From Thiobacillaceae bacterium (GTDB lineage: Bacteria > Pseudomonadota > Gammaproteobacteria > Burkholderiales > Thiobacillaceae): a stretch of 33,846 bases of DNA. Shown one piece after another: positions 8,270 through 17,602 of the stretch (its first letter is position 1; each line of letters starts with the position of its first letter). The notes under the pieces are model-generated. The model did no database searches. It had not been told where the DNA came from and saw only the letters and a list, made by a program, of their open reading frames with translations. The stretch covers positions 1 through 33,846 of the forward strand of contig JANWZL010000014.1 in assembly GCA_025054655.1 (NCBI GenBank), given 5' to 3'. Position numbers and translations under genes: made by a program.

Positions 8270-9713
8270 TGTGAATTACGCAGGGCGCAGGGCGCTGGTG
8301 GTGGGGCTGGGCGATACGGGGCTCGCCTGCGTGCGCTGGTTGCTCCGGCATGGGGCGCAGCTGCGCGCGGTGGATACCCGCGCACAGGCCCCGCACGCCG
8401 AGCGGCTGCGCACCGAGCATCCCGAGGTGGCCATCACCCTGGGCCCGCTCGACGCGAGCGATTTCGCCTGGGCGGACCTGATCGTGGTGAGCCCCGGCGT
8501 GCCGCTCACCACCCCCGAGATCGCGCAGGCGGCCGCCGCCGGGAAAGAGGTGGTAGGCGACGTGGAGCTGTTCGCCCGCGCCCTGGCACAGCTCGCCCCC
8601 CTCTCGCCTCACCCCTCACGCATCCTGGCGATCACCGGCAGCAATGGCAAGAGCACCGTCACCGCGCTCACCGGCCACCTCTGCCGCCAGGCCGGCAAGT
8701 CCACCGTGGTAGCCGGCAACATCGGCTATCCGGTGCTGGACGCCCTGAGCGCCGCCGAGGCGGCCGGCAGCCTGCCCGAGGTGTGGGTGCTGGAGCTGTC
8801 CAGCTTCCAGCTCGAGTCCACCGCCAGCCTCGCCCCGGACGCGGCGACGGTGCTGAACCTGAGCGAGGACCACATGGACCGCTACGCCGGCATGGCCGAG
8901 TATGCGGCGGCCAAGGCGCGCATCTTTGGCCCGCTCACCTCACCCCTCGCACCCGACGCCGTTGCGCCCCTGCGCACCCAGGTGCTCAACCGCGACGACC
9001 CCCTGGTGATGAAGATGGTCAGGCCCGGTTGGCGGCTGTGGACCTTCGGCCTCGGGCTCGGTCTGCATGCGGGTGAATGGGGGCTGACCGAACGCGGCCA
9101 CGAGAAGTGGCTGGCCGAGGGCACCCAGCCGCTGCTGCCGTTGAGCGAACTGCCGCTCGTGGGCCTGCACAACGCCGCCAATGCCCTGGCGGCGCTGGCG
9201 CTGGCGCGGGCGATCGACCTGCCCTACGCGCCCCTGCTGGAGGGGCTCGCCACCTTCGAGGGGCTGCCGCACCGCGTGCAGAAGGTGGCCGAGATCGACG
9301 GGGTGGTGTGGTACGACGATTCCAAGGGCACCAACGTGGGCGCCACGGTGGCGGCGCTCACCGGCCTCGACCGCCCGGTGGTGCTGATCGCCGGCGGCGA
9401 CGGCAAGGGGCAGGACTTCAGCCCCTTGCGCGAGGCGATGGGCCGGGTGCGTTGCGTGATCCTCATCGGCCGCGACGCCGCGCGCATCGAGGCGGCCATC
9501 GCCGGGGCGGCGCGCTGTCTGCACGCCGGCAGTCTGGAGGAGGCGGTGACGCTCGCCCATGCCGAGGCTAGGGCCGGTGACGCCGTGCTGTTGTCGCCGG
9601 CCTGTGCCAGCTTCGACATGTTCCGCAATTACGTGCATCGGGCCGAGGTCTATGTGGCCGCCGTACGCGCCCTCAGCAGCCCGACCCACAGCGGAGGGCG
9701 CGATGTTCCATAA
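8256..9713 (+). CDS. murD: UDP-MurNAc-L-alanine:D-glutamate ligase
   Basis: The 485-residue cytoplasmic ligase adds D-Glu to UDP-MurNAc-L-Ala. [14 protein letters not shown] is the N-terminal nucleotide-binding loop and GSNGKST (128-134) the P-loop. [13 protein letters not shown] and the terminal [18 protein letters not shown] are MurD signatures. It is longer than E. coli MurD (438), partly through repeat-encoded stretches at LSPHPS (about 116-121) and LTSPLAP. The start is ambiguous: GTG 8256 lies inside the heptamer array, while GTG 8271 begins [14 protein letters not shown] and aligns better with known starts, with GAGG nine bases upstream. Confidence 0.94.
   Translation: MRHEAVNYAGRRALVVGLGDTGLACVRWLLRHGAQLRAVDTRAQAPHAERLRTEHPEVAITLGPLDASDFAWADLIVVSPGVPLTTPEIAQAAAAGKEVVGDVELFARALAQLAPLSPHPSRILAITGSNGKSTVTALTGHLCRQAGKSTVVAGNIGYPVLDALSAAEAAGSLPEVWVLELSSFQLESTASLAPDAATVLNLSEDHMDRYAGMAEYAAAKARIFGPLTSPLAPDAVAPLRTQVLNRDDPLVMKMVRPGWRLWTFGLGLGLHAGEWGLTERGHEKWLAEGTQPLLPLSELPLVGLHNAANALAALALARAIDLPYAPLLEGLATFEGLPHRVQKVAEIDGVVWYDDSKGTNVGATVAALTGLDRPVVLIAGGDGKGQDFSPLREAMGRVRCVILIGRDAARIEAAIAGAARCLHAGSLEEAVTLAHAEARAGDAVLLSPACASFDMFRNYVHRAEVYVAAVRALSSPTHSGGRDVP
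8602..8622 (+). repeat. Three heptamers TCACSCC inside murD
   Basis: TCTCGCC, TCACCCC and TCACGCA encode Ser-Pro-His-Pro-Ser immediately before [12 protein letters not shown]. It is the same repeat, in the same relative place (just ahead of the P-loop), as in murF. A weaker copy lies at 8935-8953. Confidence 0.6.
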
Positions 9714-10857
9714 CGCGGCGACCCAGCGCTCCGCCCTCACCCCTTACGACACCGGGCTGCTGTGGGCGGCCTTCACGCTGCTGGGTCTCGGGCTGGTCAT
9801 GGTGTACTCCGCCTCGGTGGCCATCGCCGAGGCCATGCATGGCAACCCGCAGCACTACCTCCTGCGCCATGCCCTCTATCTCATCCTCGGCCTGGCGCTG
9901 GCCTACGCCGCCGCGCAGGTCCCCAGCCGTCATTGGCAGCGGCTGGCGCCCACGCTGTTCCTGTTGGGGGTGTTGCTGCTGGTGCTGGTCCTGATCCCGG
10001 GCATAGGCTACGAGGTCAAGGGGGCGCAGCGCTGGATCCCCCTGGGGCCATTGGGCAACCTGCAGCCCTCGGAACTGGTCAAGCTGGCCGTGGTGCTGTA
10101 CGCGGCCGACTACACGGTGCGCAAGGCCGCCTTCATGGACAGCGTGCGCAAGGGCTTCCTGCCCATGTTCGCGGTGATGCTGGCGGTGGGCACGCTGCTG
10201 CTGCTGCAGCCCGATTTCGGCGCCTTCGCCGTGATCGTGGCCATCGCCCTAGGCGTGCTGTTCCTCGGCGGCCTCAACTGGCGGCTGTTCGTCGGCCTGG
10301 TGCTGCTGCTGGCGGTGGGTTTCGTGCTGCTGATCTACCTGTCGCCCTACCGTATGGCGCGGGTGGCCGGTTATCTCAACCCCTGGGAGGACCCGCTCGG
10401 CAAGGGCTACCAGCTCACCCACGCCCTGATCGCCTTTGGGCGCGGCGAACTGACCGGCGTGGGGCTGGGCGACAGCGTGGAGAAGCTGCATTACCTGCCC
10501 GAGGCGCACAACGACTTCCTGCTCGCCGTGATCGGCGAGGAGCTGGGCCTCATCGGGGTGCTCGCGGTCATCGCCCTTTTCGCCTGGTTGGTCTGGCGCG
10601 CCTTCTCCATCGGCTGGCAGGCGGCGCTGATGGAGCGCAACTTCGCCGCCCTGGTCGCCCAGGGCATCGGTGTGTGGCTCGGGGCCCAGGCCTTCATCAA
10701 CATGGGCGCCAACCTGGGCCTGCTGCCCACCAAGGGGCTCACGCTGCCGCTGATGAGCTACGGCGGCTCGGGGCTGGTGGCCAACTGCCTGGCCCTGGGG
10801 CTGCTGGTGCGTATCGACTACGAAAACCGCCGGCTGATGCGGGGCAAGGCGGCGTGA
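9703..10857 (+). CDS. ftsW: Septal peptidoglycan glycosyltransferase FtsW
   Basis: The 384-residue SEDS-family polymerase has about ten membrane spans and works with FtsI at the septum. MVYSAS in the first span, [49 protein letters not shown] and [17 protein letters not shown] are family signatures, including the catalytic-Asp region near LQPDFG. ATG 9703 has GGAGG at 9693-9697 and overlaps murD by 11 bases. Longer in-frame readings back to 9559 lie within murD and lack a site. Confidence 0.96.
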   Translation: MFHNAATQRSALTPYDTGLLWAAFTLLGLGLVMVYSASVAIAEAMHGNPQHYLLRHALYLILGLALAYAAAQVPSRHWQRLAPTLFLLGVLLLVLVLIPGIGYEVKGAQRWIPLGPLGNLQPSELVKLAVVLYAADYTVRKAAFMDSVRKGFLPMFAVMLAVGTLLLLQPDFGAFAVIVAIALGVLFLGGLNWRLFVGLVLLLAVGFVLLIYLSPYRMARVAGYLNPWEDPLGKGYQLTHALIAFGRGELTGVGLGDSVEKLHYLPEAHNDFLLAVIGEELGLIGVLAVIALFAWLVWRAFSIGWQAALMERNFAALVAQGIGVWLGAQAFINMGANLGLLPTKGLTLPLMSYGGSGLVANCLALGLLVRIDYENRRLMRGKAA

Positions 10858-10960
10858 GGCGGGAAGGGCAGAGGGGAGAAGACCATGGGGAACGGGAAAC
10901 GCGGCAGGGTTGGCGGGTCGATGGGACTGGCGCAGCGCGGGCGCGCCCCTCAGCCCTTTC

Positions 10961-11023
10961 GCCTCACCCCTCACGCCTCCCCCCTCCCCCCGCACGCCTT
11001 ACCCCTCACCCCTCACCCCTTAC
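10961..11023 (+). repeat. Nine tandem heptamers [GC]CCTCAC in the ftsW-murG spacer
   Basis: Units in order are GCCTCAC, CCCTCAC, GCCTCCC, CCCTCCC, CCCGCAC, GCCTTAC, CCCTCAC, CCCTCAC and CCCTTAC. The array sits in a 185-bp spacer (10858-11042), the longest gap between mraZ and ftsA, where neighbouring genes otherwise overlap. No open reading frame is supported in the spacer, and the murG ribosome-binding site follows directly at 11030-11034. Confidence 0.85.
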
Positions 11024-11042
11024 CTCCCTGGAGGTGCCGGTC

Positions 11043-12140
11043 ATGAACCGTACCGCCTTGATCATGGCCGGTGGCACGGGGGGGCATGTCTATCCCGCCC
11101 TGGCGGTGGCGCGCCATCTGCGCGCGGTGGGTTGGCGGGTGGTGTGGCTCGCCACGCGCACGGGGCTGGAGGCACGGGTCGTACCCCAGGAGGGGTTTGC
11201 GGTCGAATGGTTGAGTTTCGCGGCGGTGCGCGGCAAGGGGCCGCTCAAGCTGGCCCTGCTGCCGTTGCGGCTGCTGATCGCTTTTGTCCAGAGCGTGCGC
11301 GCCATCCTGCGCCAGCGGCCGGACGTGGCCCTGGGGCTGGGCGGTTATCCCTCCTTCCCCGGCGGCATGATGGCCGTGCTGCTCAACCGGCCGCTGGCCA
11401 TCCACGAACAGAACGCGGTGGCGGGTCTGGCCAACCGGGTGCTCGCTTGTCTGGCCGACCGCGTGCTGCTGGGGCTGCCCGGCGCCTTCGGCCGGGACCG
11501 CGACCGGCCCATCCCCTGCGGACGGGTACACACCGAATGGGTGGGCAATCCGGTGCGGCCCGAGATCGCCGCCCTGCCTGCACCCGCGACGCGCTATGGC
11601 GCGCGCGAGGGGCGGCTGAGGTTGCTGGTGGTGGGCGGCAGCCTGGGGGCGCAGGCCCTCAACGAACGCCTGCCACAGGCCCTGGCGCGGCTCGCCCCCG
11701 AGGTCCGGCCCGAGGTGTATCACCAGGCCGGCCGCGGCAAGCTGCAGGCGCTGGAGCAGGCCTATGCCGCCGCCGGTGTCGAGGCCCGGTGTACGGAATT
11801 CATCGACGACATGGCGGCGGCCTATGCCTGGGCCGATCTGGTCATCTGCCGCGCGGGGGCCTCCACCGTGGCGGAGATCGCCGCCGCCGGCGTGGCCGCC
11901 CTGTTCGTGCCCTATCCGCATGCGGTAGACGACCACCAGAGCGCCAACGCCCGCTTCCTGGCCGATGCCGGCGCGGCCTGGCTCATCCCGCAGCAGGACC
12001 TGGGCCCCGAGGCCCTGGCCGACTGGCTGGCCGCACGCTCCCGCGCCGAGCTGCTCGAACGGGCCATCAAGGCGCGCGGCCTGGCCAAGCCGGAGGCCAC
12101 CGCGCAGGTGGCCGCCGTGCTCGCGGAGCTCGCCCGATGA
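11043..12140 (+). CDS. murG: Lipid II synthase (UDP-GlcNAc transferase)
   Basis: The 365-residue membrane-associated GT-B glycosyltransferase adds GlcNAc to lipid I on the inner face of the membrane, making lipid II. The N-terminal GGTGGH motif (residues 10-15), [25 protein letters not shown] and [20 protein letters not shown] (UDP-GlcNAc pocket) are all present. Length matches the family (about 355). ATG 11043 has GGAGG eight bases upstream. The in-frame reading continues upstream through the repeat spacer and ftsW without a plausible start. Confidence 0.97.
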   Translation: MNRTALIMAGGTGGHVYPALAVARHLRAVGWRVVWLATRTGLEARVVPQEGFAVEWLSFAAVRGKGPLKLALLPLRLLIAFVQSVRAILRQRPDVALGLGGYPSFPGGMMAVLLNRPLAIHEQNAVAGLANRVLACLADRVLLGLPGAFGRDRDRPIPCGRVHTEWVGNPVRPEIAALPAPATRYGAREGRLRLLVVGGSLGAQALNERLPQALARLAPEVRPEVYHQAGRGKLQALEQAYAAAGVEARCTEFIDDMAAAYAWADLVICRAGASTVAEIAAAGVAALFVPYPHAVDDHQSANARFLADAGAAWLIPQQDLGPEALADWLAARSRAELLERAIKARGLAKPEATAQVAAVLAELAR

Positions 12141-13546
12141 AGCACAAGGTGCACCACATCCATTTCGTCGGCATCGGCGGGGCGGGCATGAGCGGCATCG
12201 CCGAGGTCCTGCTCAACCTCGGTTACGCCGTCTCCGGCAGCGACCTCGCCGACAACGCCGCCACCCGCCGGCTGGCCGCCCTGGGCGCGCGCATCCACCG
12301 CGGCCACGCCGCCGAACACATCCAGGGTGCGGACGTGCTGGTGACCTCCACCGCCGTGCCGGCCGACAACCCCGAGGTGGTCGCCGCCCGCGCCGCACGC
12401 ATCCCGGTGGTGCCGCGGGCGATGATGCTGGCGGAGCTGATGCGCTTCAAACAGGGCATCGCGGTGGCCGGCACGCATGGCAAGACCACCACCACCAGCC
12501 TGATCGCCAGCGTGCTGTCGGAGGCGGGCTGCGACCCCACCTTCGTCATCGGCGGCAAGCTCATCGCCGCCGGGGCCAACGCGCGCCTGGGTCAGGGCGA
12601 GTACCTGGTGGCGGAGGCGGACGAGTCGGACGCCTCCTTCCTGCACCTCACCCCCGTCATCGCCGTGGTCACCAACATCGACCAGGACCACATGGACACT
12701 TACGGCCACGACCTCGAGCGCCTCAGGACCGCCTTCGTCGAATTCGTCCACCGCCTGCCCTTCTGGGGCATGGCCGTGCTGTGTGCCGAGGACGCCGGGG
12801 TGCGCGCCATCCTGCCACGCGTGGACCGGCCGGTGATGACCTACGGCTTCAGCGGCGACTGCGCCATCCAGGCCGTGCAGGTGCGTGCCGAAGGCGGCGG
12901 CATGCGCTTCACCGCCCTGCGCAACGGCGAGCGTGCCGCCATCGAGGTGCAGCTCAATCTGCCCGGCCGCCACAACGTCTTGAACGCACTCGCCGCCATC
13001 GCCGTGGCCTGGGAGCTACAGCTGCCGGATGCGGCCGTACAGCGGGCGTTGGCCGCCTTCCGCGGGGTGGGTCGGCGTTTCCAGCGCCACGGTGAGCTGC
13101 GCCTGCCGGACGGGCGGCGCTTTTGTCTGATCGACGACTATGGCCACCATCCCGTGGAGATGGCGGCCACCCTGGAGGCGGCGCGCAGCGCCTATGCCGG
13201 GCGCCGGCTGGTGCTCGTCTTCCAGCCGCATCGCTACACGCGCACGCGCGACCTGTTCGAGGACTTCGTGCAGGTGCTCTCGCAAGTGGATGCCCTGCTG
13301 CTGACCGAGGTCTATCCGGCCGGCGAGGCGCCCATCGTCGCCGCCGATGGCCGTTCGCTCGCGCGCGCGGTGCGCGTGGCCGGGCGGGTAGAGCCGGTGT
13401 TCGTGCCCGAACTGGAGGCGCTGCCGCAGGCCCTGCTCGACTGCGTGCGCGACGGCGACGTGGTGCTGGTGATGGGCGCGGGCTCCATCGGCAGCCTGCC
13501 GCAGCAGCTGCTCACCCTGGGCGAGCCAGTGGGAGAGGGGACATGA
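12137..13546 (+). CDS. murC: UDP-MurNAc:L-alanine ligase
   Basis: The 469-residue cytoplasmic ligase attaches the first L-Ala to UDP-MurNAc. [16 protein letters not shown] at the N-terminus, the P-loop GTHGKTTTT with Lys116, [28 protein letters not shown] and [10 protein letters not shown] are diagnostic of MurC. The ATG at 12137 overlaps the murG stop as ATGA. Product length is near the E. coli enzyme (491). Confidence 0.97.
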   Translation: MKHKVHHIHFVGIGGAGMSGIAEVLLNLGYAVSGSDLADNAATRRLAALGARIHRGHAAEHIQGADVLVTSTAVPADNPEVVAARAARIPVVPRAMMLAELMRFKQGIAVAGTHGKTTTTSLIASVLSEAGCDPTFVIGGKLIAAGANARLGQGEYLVAEADESDASFLHLTPVIAVVTNIDQDHMDTYGHDLERLRTAFVEFVHRLPFWGMAVLCAEDAGVRAILPRVDRPVMTYGFSGDCAIQAVQVRAEGGGMRFTALRNGERAAIEVQLNLPGRHNVLNALAAIAVAWELQLPDAAVQRALAAFRGVGRRFQRHGELRLPDGRRFCLIDDYGHHPVEMAATLEAARSAYAGRRLVLVFQPHRYTRTRDLFEDFVQVLSQVDALLLTEVYPAGEAPIVAADGRSLARAVRVAGRVEPVFVPELEALPQALLDCVRDGDVVLVMGAGSIGSLPQQLLTLGEPVGEGT

Positions 13547-14499
13547 CCCTGGGCGAGCTGGAGCGCCGCATCCCGGGCCTGCGCGGTGAGCTCGCCTTCC
13601 GCGTGGACATGTCCCGCCATGTCTCCTGGCGCGCGGGCGGGCCGGTCGAGCGGCTCTACGTGCCGGCGGACCTGCAGGACCTGGCCGTCTTCCTGAAGAC
13701 CCTGGAACCCGGTGAGCCCATCCTCTTCGTCGGTCTGGGCAGTAACCTGCTCATCCGCGACGGCGGCTTCCACGGCACCGTGATCCTCACCCACAAGGCG
13801 CTCGGCGCCTTGAGGCTGGAGAGCCGGCGCCAGGGCACCGCCTGGGGTGGGCAGGACCCCGGGCGCTTCGGCGTGATCTTTGCCGAGGCCGGGGTGGCGA
13901 GCCCCAAGGTGGCGCGCTTCGCCGCCCGCCACGACCTGGTGGGGGCGGAGTTTCTGGCCGGCATCCCGGGTACGGTGGGCGGCGCACTGGCCATGAACGC
14001 CGGCTGCTATGGCCATGAGACCTGGGAGATCGTGGTCCAGGTGCTCACCATAGACCGGCAGGGGCAAGTGCACACCCGGCAGCCGCGCGATTACCGCGTC
14101 GGCTACCGGCAGGTGGCCGCTGGTGAGCAGCGCGAGGAATGGTTCGTCGCCGCCTGGTTCCTGCTCCCCCGCGGCGACGGCGAGGCCGCGCGGGTACGCA
14201 TCAAGGAGTTGCTGGCCCGACGGGTCGCCAGCCAGCCGCTCCATCAACCCAACGCCGGCAGTGTGTTCCGCAACCCGCCCGGGGACTTCGCCGCGCGCCT
14301 GATCGAGGCCTGCGGGCTCAAGGGCCTGCGCATCGGCGGCGCCCAGGTGTCGGACAAGCATGCCAACTTCATCGTCAACCTGGGCGGTGCCACGGCGGAG
14401 GACATCGAACGGCTGATCGAACAGGTCGAGCTGACGGTCGAGGCGCGCACGGGTGTGCGCCTGGAGCGCGAGGTGCGCATCGTGGGTGAACGGGTGTGA
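13543..14499 (+). CDS. murB: UDP-N-acetylenolpyruvoylglucosamine reductase
   Basis: The 318-residue FAD enzyme reduces UDP-GlcNAc-enolpyruvate to UDP-MurNAc with [19 protein letters not shown] and [18 protein letters not shown] bind FAD, and NAGSVFRNP carries the catalytic Ser. Its compact size and the order of motifs resemble the shorter type II MurB rather than the 342-residue E. coli type I. The ATG overlaps the murC stop (ATGA); GGGAGAGGGG lies just upstream. The stop overlaps the GTG start of ddl. Confidence 0.95.
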   Translation: MTLGELERRIPGLRGELAFRVDMSRHVSWRAGGPVERLYVPADLQDLAVFLKTLEPGEPILFVGLGSNLLIRDGGFHGTVILTHKALGALRLESRRQGTAWGGQDPGRFGVIFAEAGVASPKVARFAARHDLVGAEFLAGIPGTVGGALAMNAGCYGHETWEIVVQVLTIDRQGQVHTRQPRDYRVGYRQVAAGEQREEWFVAAWFLLPRGDGEAARVRIKELLARRVASQPLHQPNAGSVFRNPPGDFAARLIEACGLKGLRIGGAQVSDKHANFIVNLGGATAEDIERLIEQVELTVEARTGVRLEREVRIVGERV

Positions 14500-15446
14500 A
14501 GGCGATGGACAGGATCGATATCCGGGCCTTAGGCCGGGTCGGCGTGGTCATGGGCGGGCGGTCTGCCGAGCGCGAGATCTCGCTCAAAAGCGGCGCGGCG
14601 GTGCTGGCGGCGCTCGAACGCCAAGGGGTGGACGTGCACGCGTTCGATCCGGCCGAACAGGGCATCGCCGCCCTGGAGCGGGCTGGCTTCGACCGCGTGT
14701 TCGTCATCCTGCACGGGCGCGGCGGCGAGGACGGCACCCTGCAGGGGGCGTTGGAACTGATGCGCATCCCCTACACCGGCAGCGGGGTATTGGCCAGCGC
14801 CCTGGGCATGGACAAATGGCGCTGCAAACTCGCCTGGCAAGGGGCGGGGCTGCCGGTGCCGGACTATCGCCTGCTCACGCCGGGCAGCGATTTCGCCGCG
14901 GTGGAGCAGGCGCTAGGGCTGCCGCTGTTCGTCAAGCCGGCCTGCGAGGGCTCCAGCGTGGGGGTGAGCAAGGTGAAGCGACCGGGCGATCTGCAGGCGG
15001 CGTACGAGGCCGCCGCGCGCCACGACCGCCTGGTGCTGGCCGAGCGCTACGTCGCCGGGGGCGAATACACCGTGGCCATCCTCGGCGAGGGCGAGGCGGC
15101 CGAGGCCCTGCCGGTCATCCGCATCGAACCGGCCACCGAGTTCTACGACTACGAGGCCAAGTACTTCCGCGACGACACCCGTTATCTGTGCCCTTGTGGT
15201 CTGCCCGCCGCGGAGGAGGCGCACATGCAGCGGCTGGCGCTTGCCGCCTATCGCGTGCTGGGCTGTCGCGGCTGGGCGCGGGTGGACATCCTGCGCGACG
15301 AGGTGGCCGGGCCGCTGCTGCTGGAGATCAACACCGCGCCCGGCATGACCGACCACAGCCTCGTGCCCATGGCCGCCCGTGCGGCCGGTATCGGCTTCGA
15401 CGAGCTGTGCTTGCGCATCCTCGCCAGCGCCCGATTGGATACATGA
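14496..15446 (+). CDS. ddl: D-alanine--D-alanine ligase
   Basis: The 316-residue ATP-grasp enzyme makes D-Ala-D-Ala, the substrate of Mur[18 protein letters not shown] at the N-terminus, [26 protein letters not shown], and [18 protein letters not shown] with the Mg-binding Glu/Asn pair are clear family motifs. GTG 14496 overlaps the murB stop; ATG 14505 three codons later is an equally good start. The position between murB and ftsQ is typical of ddlB in gammaproteobacteria. Confidence 0.96.
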   Translation: MKAMDRIDIRALGRVGVVMGGRSAEREISLKSGAAVLAALERQGVDVHAFDPAEQGIAALERAGFDRVFVILHGRGGEDGTLQGALELMRIPYTGSGVLASALGMDKWRCKLAWQGAGLPVPDYRLLTPGSDFAAVEQALGLPLFVKPACEGSSVGVSKVKRPGDLQAAYEAAARHDRLVLAERYVAGGEYTVAILGEGEAAEALPVIRIEPATEFYDYEAKYFRDDTRYLCPCGLPAAEEAHMQRLALAAYRVLGCRGWARVDILRDEVAGPLLLEINTAPGMTDHSLVPMAARAAGIGFDELCLRILASARLDT

Positions 15447-15453
15447 GGCGAGC

Positions 15454-16281
15454 ATGTGGGACGACCCGCAGCGTCTGGACCGCCTGAGCCTGTGGCTGCT
15501 CATCGCCACCGGGGTGTTCGCCGGCGTGGTGCTCACCCGCCACCTGACCGAGCGCCTCCTGCCCCTGCGCGAGGTGACCGTGTTGGGCGCACGCCAGGCC
15601 GACACCCGCCAGGCCGTGCCGGCAGTGGTGCGCAGCCTCAGGGGCGGTTTTTTCACCCTGGACCTGGAGGCCGTGCGGCAGCGCTTCGAGGGCCTGCCCT
15701 GGGTGCGCACGGCCACGGTGCGCCGCATCTGGCCCGACCGCCTGACGGTGGAGCTGAGCGAGCACGTGCCGGTGGCGGCGTGGAACGGGCGGCAGATGCT
15801 GGACGTCAACGGCGTGCTGTTCCCGGTGCGGCCCTGGGCGGGCCTGCCGCGCATCCACGCCCCCGAGGGCAGCCAGCGGCTGGTAGCGCGGCGGCTAGCG
15901 GAGTTCCAGGCCCTGCTCGCCCCCGCCGGCTGGCGCATCGACGCCCTGCAGCTGAGCCCGCGTGGGGCCTGGCGGCTGACCGTCGAGGCGCCGGCCGACG
16001 GCGGCGACGTGGCCGCGCCCGCCCGCGTGCGCCTGGAGCTGGGACGGGAGCGGCTCATCGAGCGCATCCGCCGCTTCGTCGCCTTCTATCCATCGGCCGC
16101 CGCCCGTCTCGGTCGGCTCACCGAGATCGACCTGCGCTACCCCAACGGCTTCGCGGCACGTCTGCAGAAGCCAGAGGACAACGGCCAGCGGACTGGCCGC
16201 AATGGACTGCGGACCGAGGAGCGAGGACGGCGTATGGCGCGGCAGCTGCATCTGTTCACACTGGAGTCACAAACGATCTGA
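15454..16281 (+). CDS. ftsQ: Cell division protein FtsQ
   Basis: The 275-residue bitopic protein of the FtsQBL complex has a cytoplasmic start, one membrane span (LWLLIATGVFAGVVLT, about 13-29), a POTRA domain beginning LREVTVLGARQ, and a beta domain ending near LRYPNGFAARL. GLPWVRTATVRRIWPDRL is the typical POTRA end. ATG 15454 has GAGG five bases upstream and follows the ddl stop by seven bases. The last 35 or so residues are Arg/Gly-rich and are largely encoded by degenerate 7-bp repeats (16176-16231), so the tail is probably not part of the fold. Confidence 0.92.
   Translation: MWDDPQRLDRLSLWLLIATGVFAGVVLTRHLTERLLPLREVTVLGARQADTRQAVPAVVRSLRGGFFTLDLEAVRQRFEGLPWVRTATVRRIWPDRLTVELSEHVPVAAWNGRQMLDVNGVLFPVRPWAGLPRIHAPEGSQRLVARRLAEFQALLAPAGWRIDALQLSPRGAWRLTVEAPADGGDVAAPARVRLELGRERLIERIRRFVAFYPSAAARLGRLTEIDLRYPNGFAARLQKPEDNGQRTGRNGLRTEERGRRMARQLHLFTLESQTI
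16176..16231 (+). repeat. Eight degenerate heptamers GGACNGN at the 3' end of ftsQ
   Basis: Read in sevens from 16176 the units are GGACAAC, GGCCAGC, GGACTGG, CCGCAAT, GGACTGC, GGACCGA, GGAGCGA and GGACGGC. Six of eight begin GGA. They encode the non-conserved FtsQ tail. This is a different unit from the TCACSCC family but has the same 7-bp period. Confidence 0.55.
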
Positions 16282-16282
16282 C

Positions 16283-17509
16283 ATGCGCGAGAACAAGGAT
16301 CTGATCGTCGGCCTGGACATCGGCACCTCCAAGATCGTGGCGCTGGTGGCCGAGGTCACCCCCGAGGGGGGGATCAACATCGTCGGCATGGGCTCAGCCC
16401 CCTCGCGCGGCCTGAAAAAAGGCGTGGTGGTCAACATCGAGACCACCGTGGCCGCCATCCAGCGTGCGCTGGAAGAGGCCGAGTTGATGGCCAACTGCAA
16501 GATCACCCAGGTCTACGCCGGCATCAGCGGCAGCCACGTGCGCTCGCTCAACTCGCACGGCATGGTGCCCATCCGCGACCGCGAGGTCACCCAGGCCGAC
16601 ATCGAGCGGGTGATCGAGACGGCGCGGGCGGTCAACATCTCCGCCGACCAGCAGATCCTGCACGTGCTGCCGCAGGAGTTCATCATCGACGGCCAGGAGG
16701 GGGTGCGCGAGCCGCAAGGCATGAGCGGCGTGCGCCTGGAGGTGAAGGTGCACATCGTCACTGGGGCGGTCTCGGCGGCGCAGAACATCGTCAAGTGTGT
16801 GCGTCGCTGCGGCCTGGAGGTCAGGGACCTGATCCTGCAGCCGCTCGCCTCGGCCCTGGCCGTGCTCAACGACGACGAGAAGGACCTCGGCGTGTGCCTG
16901 GTGGACATCGGCCACGGCACCACCGACATCGCCGTGTTCACGCGCGGGGCCATCCAGCACACGGCGGTGATCCCCATCGCCGGCGAGCAGATCACCAACG
17001 ACATCGCCATGACCCTGCGCACCCCCACGCGCGAGGCCGAGGACCTGAAGATCCGCCATGGTGTGGCCCTACGCCAGCTCGCCCCGCGCGACATGATCGA
17101 GGTGCCCGGCATCGGCGAGCGCAGCTCGCGCATGCTGTCCATCCAGACCCTGTCCGAGGTGATCGAACCGCGCGTGGAGGAGCTCTACAGCCTGATCCAG
17201 GCGGAACTGCGGCGTAGCGGCTTCGAGGAGCAGATCTCCTCCGGCCTGGTGCTCACCGGCGGCTCCAGCGGCATGCGGGGCATGGTGGAGCTGGCCGAGG
17301 AGGTGTTCCACATGCCGGTGCGCGTGGGGGTGCCGGACTACATCGGCGGGCTGTCGGAGCGGGTGCGCAACCCGCGCTACGCCACCAGCGTGGGCCTGCT
17401 GCTCGCCGGCCTGGAGAAGCACGAGGTGGAGCAAGCCGGCCGGCTGCAGGGGGCGGGGTTCAAACAGGTGTTCGAGCGGATGAAGGCATGGTTTCAGCAG
17501 AACTTCTAA
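16283..17509 (+). CDS. ftsA: Cell division protein FtsA
   Basis: The 408-residue actin-like ATPase tethers FtsZ filaments to the membrane and recruits later division proteins. IVGLDIGTSKI is phosphate loop 1, VDIGHGTTDIAVF phosphate loop 2, and LTGGSSGMRG the adenosine motif. The C-terminal FKQVFERMKAWFQQNF is the amphipathic membrane-targeting helix. ATG 16283 starts one base after the ftsQ stop; the nearest GGAG is too far away, so coupling to ftsQ translation is likely. Length is close to E. coli FtsA (420). Confidence 0.96.
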   Translation: MRENKDLIVGLDIGTSKIVALVAEVTPEGGINIVGMGSAPSRGLKKGVVVNIETTVAAIQRALEEAELMANCKITQVYAGISGSHVRSLNSHGMVPIRDREVTQADIERVIETARAVNISADQQILHVLPQEFIIDGQEGVREPQGMSGVRLEVKVHIVTGAVSAAQNIVKCVRRCGLEVRDLILQPLASALAVLNDDEKDLGVCLVDIGHGTTDIAVFTRGAIQHTAVIPIAGEQITNDIAMTLRTPTREAEDLKIRHGVALRQLAPRDMIEVPGIGERSSRMLSIQTLSEVIEPRVEELYSLIQAELRRSGFEEQISSGLVLTGGSSGMRGMVELAEEVFHMPVRVGVPDYIGGLSERVRNPRYATSVGLLLAGLEKHEVEQAGRLQGAGFKQVFERMKAWFQQNF

Positions 17510-17602
17510 GGATGAGTGGTCAGTGGGTGCGGATCGGGGGCTCGCTGCAGCCGGCTGATCGTCTTTTTCACATGGTTTTCATGCGTTATGAGGAGGTGTG
17601 AC

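Noticed and set aside
9734-9747. Two further heptamers (CCCTCAC, CCCTTAC) near the start of ftsW
   Set aside because: They match the repeat, but they encode the conserved Tyr-Asp before the first span and are only two units, so chance is likely.
10961-11023. CRISPR array
   Set aside because: Units are 7 bp and directly tandem, with no spacers of 25-40 bp and no cas gene nearby.
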